Shown piece after piece: positions 57,159 to 64,000 of a DNA stretch of 64,000 nucleotides (position 1 is its first letter; each line of letters starts with the position of its first letter). Below the pieces are notes generated by a model. The model did not search any database. It saw nothing but the letters and a program-made list of their open reading frames with translations, and was not told the DNA's origin. The DNA comes from Diploscapter coronatus. Its lineage: Eukaryota > Nematoda > Chromadorea > Rhabditida > Rhabditidae. Location: the NCBI GenBank assembly GCA_964036155.1, contig OZ038422.1:62457201-62521200 (forward strand). The letters are read 5' to 3'. A program made the position numbers and the translations under genes.

Positions 57159-58656
57159 ATGCGACATGATGACGAGGAAGAGAAAATCGTCGAGTTTTTG
57201 TTAGGTCTTCTTTTGGAAAACCGAAAATTCATCGATTTGTGGGAGCAGCGAACCGAAAATGCCATCTTAAAAAATAGGAAGCCACCCACAACTGATTCAG
57301 ATAACAATCTTACGGTACATAAGCTTTTATTAGATCACTTTAAAAATAAGATCTACGTTACGATATCTAAATATTTATTAGACCATTTTTTAAAAAAATT
57401 ATATTTAAGTTAAGGCACCTAAATTTCTATTGAATTATCTCAAAATGAGATTTAAGGAAGCTCATCCAAATGAACCAAGCTCAAGCTCACCTAATAAGGA
57501 TAATCTCCTAATCCAAGCTCATCAGCTACTTACTGCAATCGAAGGCGCTATTGAGATATTTCAGTTGAAAGGTAATTTTACCTAAATTTTAAAGAACAAA
57601 TAAGATTTTACTTCAGTCGACATCAGTTTGTGCTATTTCGAACCGGAGCATAATCGAGACACAGGGGATGTATTCGCTGCTCGTCTCCAGATCGAACGAA
57701 TCTTCGAGACTAACGATCCGGAATCTAGGTTGGAAATTTTTATAAGGTTTCTTTTTAAACTATAATTTCTTTAGCTGTGAATCTGCCTGTCGTAGACTAT
57801 GCCAATTGCTGAGAACGTTCGTCGCCAGAATATCATCGTAAGAATTTTTCCCTAGAGAAAAATATAAATTTAAAATTTAGTCCGTTCCAAGTCACAAATT
57901 GTAATATGTTTGCTGCGACGTTATGCGAATTGCTATACAAAGTAGAAGATGCTCTGAGAGAATTGAAACCTGATTCCAGTATTAATCGGCGATTGATAGA
58001 AGCCATCGGCAATTTCAATTTGACCGTTGTGGGACCTCTATCAAAGGTAGAATTTCCCAATCTACAATACGAGATAAATTATTTCAGTATCTCAAATCAT
58101 ATTTTTACTATCAAAAATCTCTGAAGAAGGAAAAATCCATGTCGAGAGCTGATTCATTCCTCACTCCGCAACCGAAAAGAAGACGACGTCCTTTGATAAG
58201 AATTCAGCCATCAGTTATATCTTCACCGGTTAGGCCGTTTCAACAAAGGGGGTTTATTCTGACGCCGAAACTTGAATATGTGAGTCAGAAAGTTTTCTAG
58301 CGAATTTTGAGATTGAATAATGTTTATAGGACCGAGCACGATTAGCTGCTGCTAGAAGTGCATCCTTGCCGAATAAGGCAGTCAGACGAGTTTCTTCTAG
58401 GGAACCGAAAGAACATCGACCTCGGCTCTCAGAAATCCCAGTTTGTAAAAATCAATTGTCACCAGGAAAATTCATCGTTACTCCGAAATCATCTGCAAAA
58501 TCCACTGACGAGAATTTGGAGTAAGAATCAACCAAATTCGACCATTTTGCTAAAACTTGCAATTTTAGATTTGCCAAACAAATCAGTCAAGAGATGATGA
58601 AAGAACTGAACGAGAGATTTGGCTCCGCAAGAATTGTTGTTCTCAAGGATTCATAA
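57159..58656 (+). CDS. 374-residue unknown protein, 8 exons
   Basis: Exons 57159-57314, 57415-57571, 57617-57728, 57775-57837, 57881-58046, 58088-58279, 58330-58520 and 58569-58656 join with matching phases. The first 250 residues look helical (MRHDDEEEKIVEFLLGLLLE, LIQAHQLLTAIEGAIEIFQL, ARLQIERIFETNDPESSCES, MFAATLCELLYKVEDALREL). A basic, Ser/Pro-rich region follows, with a likely nuclear localisation signal (PQPKRRRRPLIRIQP) and repeated TP/SP sites (FLTPQP, ILTPKLE, IVTPKSS), then a short C-terminal helix (FAKQISQEMMKELNERFG). The layout suggests a nuclear protein regulated by proline-directed kinases, which is inference. I cannot name a family. Confidence 0.7.
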
Positions 58657-59040
58657 AATAATTTTTCTAGAAATTTGCAACTTGTACAAGTAATCATGTT
58701 CGTTCCTCTGTGATACGTTCTTTTCCTAGGATAAAATATTGTCATACTCCTTCCATATCTTTCAATGTTTCATTAAGTGCTGCCGATTTTAAAGACGAAG
58801 AGTACAGAATAAAGGAATTGTGATTGTCTAATGACATATTACCATCTACGTCGTCTCCTTGAATTTAAATGTCAACGATGTAATTTTATCTAAGACCGAA
58901 GAATTTTTACACTGCTGAACGGAAATTACTGCTCTCAAATTTGAAGAAGTAGAGAATCTTTGCACCATTTTAGGAAAAAGGCGAAAGATCTTGAGACGAT
59001 CAGAACAATCACAAGACGTGCTCCAAAGATTGGTGGTCAT

Positions 59041-59582
59041 TCAGAGCTCATTGGAATTCGACGAAAGTCTGTCTTCCAGCGTAAACAATTTTTGAAATCT
59101 TTTTCGGATGAAGCCTGCTCTTGTTCCATATTTCTCATTTCTTTTCGACATCCAAAACAAAATTCGATCTCTGGTATGGAACAATGGTCCTTTATGAGGA
59201 TTCTCATAGTGCAATTCGAGATGTGTTTTGACTTGCTTTGAGGGCATTGACCCGTTCATCTTCAAGGAATAATGAAAAAACATCTGAGTCTTGAGTTTCT
59301 TTCGAGAGCTTCGTTGCTGTTTTCAATATTTGCGTCACACGATTTTCCCGGTCCTTCATTCAAAATTTTGACATCAATTGACTGCATCTGCATGACATGA
59401 TTGCTCCCAGATAAGAGAGTGGAATAAGCCTTTCTGGGGGGATAAAAGCTGGGGCGAGTGGGGGAAGATTTTGAAGCCCCTGCAAAAAGGGCTGATGGCT
59501 GCTGCACATTGAAATGATTGTTACGTGGGAATATTCGAGAGTCCCGAATGCCCTGTGGGCAGATATCCAAATATCGACAAAG
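59041..59582 (-). CDS. Partial gene, two coding-looking exons
   Basis: Exon 59582-59373 (CRYLDICPQGIRDSRIFPRN, FNVQQPSALFAGASKSSPTR) joins in phase to 59316-59041 through a 56-base intron. The second exon has MNGSMPSKQVKTHLELHYEN and continues to NSNEL and a stop. The SMPSK..KTHLE..H pattern weakly resembles the second half of BED-type zinc fingers of hAT transposase-derived proteins, but the preceding Cys pair is missing. Just upstream of the first exon an in-frame TAG follows WLRDDEIADVLS, so either another splice is used or the copy is broken. The 5' end was not found. Confidence 0.4.
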
Positions 59583-59827
59583 CTAGGAAAGCACATCCGC
59601 AATCTCATCATCTCTGAGCCATCTAGGAAGAAAATGAGGTTGAGGAGTAGGATGTGAATTTGCGAGGACGAAGATTGTTTATTATCTGTTCAGAGGTCTC
59701 AAACCTTCATTTTACTGTTATACAATTTCGTGCTGTTCATATTAACAAAATTGACTTTTTATAATAATTCTTTTGAGAATTGAAAGTACTTTCTGCGTCA
59801 GATGGTTTTTTTTATTTCTCCCATTTT

Positions 59828-59953
59828 TCACAAGTCACAGAAGTCAATCTTCGTCTCTAAGAGTTCGAAGGCGCTCTTCTTCGTCTTCTTCACGCATTCG
59901 TCAAAGTTGAAACATACTCTTTGCCCTTGTCTTTGGTGCTCCCAAAAGTCCAT
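59828..59953 (-). CDS. Small coding-looking exon
   Basis: A 41-residue open frame, MDFWEHQRQGQRVCFNFDEC then VKKTKKSAFELLETKIDFCD, has protein-like composition and four charged clusters, but no verified splice partner. It may be the last exon of the gene at 60192-60630 or an independent micro-ORF. The function is unknown. Confidence 0.3.
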   Translation of the reverse strand: MDFWEHQRQGQRVCFNFDECVKKTKKSAFELLETKIDFCDL

Positions 59954-60191
59954 TCTTATTGTTAACCGTTTTATTATTCATGACGAGATGCTTTATCCTT
60001 TTCGTTGAATCTGAACAGTACTATAGTTTTAAATTAGTTCTTCGATCTTATTAGATGCCCAAAAAATCATCGTTCAGATTTCCGTTTCCTGATTACCTTT
60101 GAATTTAGATTTCCTCGGAATCTTCCTCGTTGTCCTGTCCAATTTTCTGCTCAATTGCCGAATTACTAGGCACATCTCTTCACATTTCCAT

Positions 60192-60630
60192 TCAATTAGT
60201 CCCCGAATTCAGTCTTGTTCCGAGTTTTACGTCTTCTGCTAAATTTTGTCTATTTAAACTATCACACTTCATTCGTTTCGGCCTATCCACTAACTGCAGA
60301 AAAATTTCATCGCTCTCCATTCTCTCATGATATTTCTCCCCCTAAAAGTTGGAAATAGTGTGAATAAGACGAAGATGAGAAAGTTTTTCTACCTGTGTAA
60401 TGACAGACATTTCGTTGCAATTCGACCGAACTTCATCTGGAGGAAATTCGACAGCAAATTGGAAGGGCTATTTGCATCGGCTTCACTCGTGTAGACGTGT
60501 CGCGCTGCTTACATCGGCAAATTCAGTCGCTTCATTTATGGCTTCAGCTTAATTTCCGGCTAATTTCACTTTATCGCCTCTCGAGAACGCGAATACCACA
60601 AACTTTGCAAACTGCATAAAGTTCGTCCAT
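60192..60630 (-). CDS. Small orphan protein, 4 exons
   Basis: Exons 60630-60600, 60547-60513, 60467-60393 and 60341-60192 splice in phase into 96 residues: MDELYAVCKV, SEAINEATEFADPFQFAVEF, PPDEVRSNCNEMSVITQGEK, MESDEIFLQLVDRPKRMKCD and LNRQNLAEDVKLGTRLNSGT. It is acidic and polar with no membrane segment. Beyond the stop, the same frame carries a further acidic run (SNSAIEQKIGQDNEEDSEEI, about 60110-60170), which may be reached by an alternative splice. No family was recognised. The gene lies in DNA that otherwise looks empty, and the consistent splice phases are the main support. Confidence 0.5.
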
Positions 60631-60800
60631 TTTTTGCTTGTTCTACAGAAGTTCTCACTCAATACTTCAAATTCCACGTTTTCTTATCTCTGGTCTCGAG
60701 CCATTAGCTTTATGGGAACTAGAACATGATAAATTACTCGCGCATTTTGCTGGGGGCTAAACAAAGTGTGGAGAAACTTGAAAATTTCGTCTGGAATGTA

Positions 60801-60861
60801 TTATCGATGAACGATCACTTGGAATAAATTCTTTATTCCAAGTGATCGGTCATCGACAATA
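60801..60861. repeat. Near-perfect 29-base inverted repeat
   Basis: The left arm attatcgatgaacgatcact (and on to ggaataaa) is matched by the inverse arm with only two mismatches, around a three-base loop (ttc). It is isolated in non-coding DNA. It could be a MITE core, or a structured terminator-like or cruciform-forming site. Confidence 0.8.
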
Positions 60862-62255
60862 GTAACCGCTTCTCAAGACATTATACTATTTTTGCTGAAT
60901 TTTATGAGTAGTAGAATAATTACTTGGACTACCTAAAGAGAGAATAACGTTTAATCCATCGTCATTTTTGTTCGTTTCATTTTATAGCTATTCCATTCGT
61001 CGATTCAATTCACACGCTTCTGAGATTTCTCGATTTGGTTGATCCGTAGAATTCTTCAAGGGCTCTAAATCTCGTTCTCCTCAAAAATCTTCAAAATCTC
61101 CTTCCATTTTCAGATATCCCAGATTTATCGGAATTTCAAAATTCCTACGCTCAAATCACATAATCCAATGCAATTTTTCGTAAATATTTATCCCAGAAAA
61201 TTCATTTGATATATCCGAGAGAATAATTCTACCTATTCCAGAATATTATTTTTGAGATTGTCTGTATTTACTCATGAAGTACAAAGTATAAGATTTCAAC
61301 CGAAGTGCATGGATTTTCTCATTTTGAATATTGCATCGCATTTTGCAGATTTGAACTCCTAAGAAATAATCATCCTGCATTTTAATTGCATATATTCTGT
61401 TAGAAATATGAATTGCAAATTTATAAATTTGAATATTCTGGGCATTTGAAAATACGGTAGAAAAAGTAAAATAGTTAGAGAATGCTAGACCTGATGTTAA
61501 AGTTTTGCTAGTCTTCTAATAATGTTATTTTTAGTTACCTAGAGACACTTTTAGTGCGCATGAATTGTATTAGTTGAGACTAACTTATAATCGAATGTTT
61601 ACTACTTTAGCATAGAGAAATCCAATAGAGATAAGGCATACACATGCAAGGCTTTTTCCATCTGCTCTCTAATCAGCCACCCTCAACATGACTTTGCGAA
61701 ACGAAAACACTGCAAAAATCCGCGAAAACTTCCAGTTCTTTACTTTTTTGGTACTGAAATCAGTATCAGTAGATCTCTATGATCGCCACCTTCATTCATG
61801 GGATTTCTTTGTTTCAAACTCGAATCTTCAAATCGTGTTACTTACTTGCAGTAAAAATTTGTCTAATGGTTTCTCTCCATACTCTGCACTTCTTAGTGCT
61901 CTCGATTTACCTGCTATTTCAGTATTTTTAGTTTTCTTCTACTTGTAATCAAACTACCACCCTCACTTCCTTTCCTCTAGATTTCCTACTTTTCTGCTTT
62001 GCATCAGCAGACCTCGACTCTTTTGAGCAGCGAATTCAGTCTACTCAATGCAAGCTCCGAAAATAGCGCTTCACAGACTAAGTTTGTCCCAGACTCGCTT
62101 CTCCCTTTCAGTCGAAAATAGCAATTCGAAGAAACAAAACGTTCCAAATTGAATGAGACGACGACTCAATCCAGTCTCATCACATGATATAAAATAGTCT
62201 CAGAAAAGCCGCTTAGAATCCTAAACTTTGTTCCAACCTGATCCATTTGTTTGAA
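60862..62255. other. Intergenic, no gene seen
   Basis: AT-rich DNA with scattered short frames. The 86-codon frame at 61688-61948 (plus) reads like chance sequence. Confidence 0.4.
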
Positions 62256-62609
62256 ATGTTGGACTTCGACTTCGAAACCGTTGGACTAGCTTTTCCCCCT
62301 CGCCCCAATAAAACACTGCAAATTTCGGATCGCATTCCTTACAAATTGAAAACTTGGAAAGTAGAGGAAGCTTCCCAGAAATTCGATCAAATTTGTGTGC
62401 TGATGAAATTCAGCCATTCTTCGTATAGTACCCAAACCAAAGATTGCCGAATGGGATTCATCAAAACGAGACAAACAATTTTATCTGAGCCCTATTTTTT
62501 AGTAACAGGTACAAGGGACCGATTTATGAAATCCCTGGACGAGCTGAAAGATGCGGACTTGTATCTCTCGAAAAATAGACCAGCTAAATTTTCCTGTTTT
62601 CATTCATAA
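62256..62609 (+). CDS. Candidate single-exon ORF, 117 residues
   Basis: From the ATG at 62256 the frame is open to 62609: MLDFDFETVGLAFPPRPNKT, DRIPYKLKTWKVEEASQKFD, CRMGFIKTRQTILSEPYFLV, RDRFMKSLDELKDADLYLSK. The composition is protein-like and free of the hydrophobic or low-complexity bias of chance frames here. No intron, homologue or upstream signal supports it, and one or two frames of this length are expected by chance in 64 kb at this base composition. Confidence 0.35.
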   Translation: MLDFDFETVGLAFPPRPNKTLQISDRIPYKLKTWKVEEASQKFDQICVLMKFSHSSYSTQTKDCRMGFIKTRQTILSEPYFLVTGTRDRFMKSLDELKDADLYLSKNRPAKFSCFHS

Positions 62610-64000
62610 ATGAACAATAATATCTATCATCACGTGGAAATTATAAATACTCTGGAAAATTGTTCGAGTTTTTTTTTCTTCCAAAGGAATTAACCGACCA
62701 AGACGCTACTTTTAGCGATTCCACCCTCATGTTGAAAGAGCAAAGCCCTCATTAACTCGGTAACGATTAGGTCACTCCCTCACCACACGTCAATCCGCTA
62801 TGAAAATAGCTTTCCATCAAACATTCCAAAATTTAACAATTTTCCATTCCAGATAATGATGATGTGAAGTTATAGTTGCTTTTTGCTTGACCATCAACTT
62901 AATATCAAACAAAATGTGCATAGTTTTTTGGGCGAATTTATAAGAAGTCTATAATTCGGGTATTAGATATTAGTTAATTGATAAATTATTACAGGACAAA
63001 AATAGCCCCGCACTATTCATGGCGCTCTTATTCTTTGTGTATATATAATTTTCAATTTGATGGTGAAAAATTCACGAGTCGAAGGTTTTCTTGGGGTTTT
63101 GCGAGAATCGCTAATGAACTACTGAATTTTTTCTCCTTTTCAAATTGCCTCGGGCTATGTATTGGTCATCAACAAATTCGTATTGGCGCTCTTTTGAAGC
63201 TTTCAACGAACCACTTAAATCATGTGATTGGGGATATTTATCTTTGGGCGGGATTTTCGAGTCCTTCTAGAAACGGAAGATACAATTCTAAAAGGAAAAA
63301 TCTTAAGTAATCGTATTTTCGATTTTTGGATAGAGATTTATCTTTACAGAATTGCATACAATTTATAAACATTATCCCGAGGAATACTTTTTCTAATTGG
63401 ATTTATTACTTGTCATAAGCCTATTTATGCGATAATTCAGTTTATCCTTGTTAGTGTTATTTTTCAGGTACTTTTTGGATATATATACGATTTTCATCTG
63501 ATTTAAAACACTTATGGAATTTTATACCTAATCGGGCTTATATCTTCTTACTAAGAAACTAGTCTACTTTGATAACTTTTTTCGATACAATTTTTTTGGT
63601 TTTTTTTTATCATGATACACCATTTTAAATCCGATATTTAACTCTTATGGAATTTTGAATACCCAAATCGGGTTTGCAGCTTCTCGTATAGTCGGATCTG
63701 AGAGCTAAGAACAGGAGCAAAAGCAAAGCGCACATGAGAATGCGCGCAAAGAAGCGGTCCTCCGGATTTCCTATTAAATAAACGTATACAAAGCCAGAGA
63801 CAGAAGTCTTTTGGATATGGGACGAGGGAGGATAAGGGGATAAAGCAGCAGGATACGAGAGAGGGAGCACGTGAGGCAAGGAGAGTGGCAGTGAGGGTGG
63901 AGCAGAAAAAAAGCAGGAGGGGAATAAAAAAGACGAAAAGTACGGCGGAACTCCCCATTTCAACAAGCAGCATATTTATGCCCCACTGAATATTTCTTTC
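62610..64000. other. Intergenic, purine-rich at the end
   Basis: No supported gene. A plus-strand frame at 62996-63310 (starting after a cag near 62995) is open but unrecognisable. 63815-63930 is a G/A-rich low-complexity stretch, which creates long false open frames on the minus strand. Confidence 0.4.

Noticed and set aside
63625..63973. Two overlapping minus-strand frames of over 110 codons
   Set aside because: They come from a purine-rich low-complexity stretch read backwards (runs of Pro, Leu, Ser). Two frames are open at once, which points to the lack of stop-like words rather than coding.

Overview
The window reads as nuclear DNA of a small-genome invertebrate animal. Coding sequence is cut by many short GT-AG introns (mostly 40-90 bases, one GC-AG), there are no operons or ribosome-binding sites, non-coding DNA is AT-rich, and the recognisable proteins are animal ones: cullin-2, the proteasome activator PA28-gamma, Mediator subunit 19, neuferricin, an arrestin-fold protein, an intron-containing linker histone H1, a VMO-I protein, a claudin-like four-pass protein and an MSP-domain protein. 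I cannot place it to phylum from sequence alone; nematode, mite and similar lineages all fit. All exon models were assembled by eye from splice sites, frame continuity and comparison among the repeated genes.

Layout. 1-120 resembles the 3' flank of the kelch genes, so another copy probably lies just outside the window. 684-5016 is the most striking gene: an Hsp70 ATPase domain that continues, in frame through consensus introns, into two tandem kelch-repeat units. 5164-8201 is repeat-rich: a foldback element, one copy of a 1.1 kb dispersed repeat, and a decayed mariner element (DD37D) with intact terminal repeats. 10375-11345 holds a decayed Hsp70. 12864-14156 is a secreted VMO-I protein with an extra C-terminal domain. 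14834-17508 is a second two-unit kelch gene without the Hsp70 part. 17940-31000 contains small orphan genes, more repeats and histone H1. 31370-34870 is an arrestin-like gene.

36848-44725 is a head-to-head pair, cullin-2 (minus) and PA28-gamma (plus), with several foldback elements in the cullin introns. Then come a claudin-like gene, an F-box/kelch gene (minus, the same family as the two loci on the left), MED19, neuferricin, an MSP-domain gene and a multi-exon membrane protein (all minus), and a 374-residue unknown protein (plus). The last 5 kb has small or unresolved minus-strand genes and little else.

Themes. The three kelch loci share exon boundaries. The junction that carries an F-box exon in one locus carries an Hsp70 ATPase domain in another and a short unrelated leader in a third, which looks like N-terminal domain swapping by exon shuffling. 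Several genes here belong to protein turnover (F-box/kelch, cullin-2, PA28-gamma, Hsp70-kelch), but nothing shows that they act together. Short foldback (MITE-like) elements are scattered through introns and intergenic DNA.
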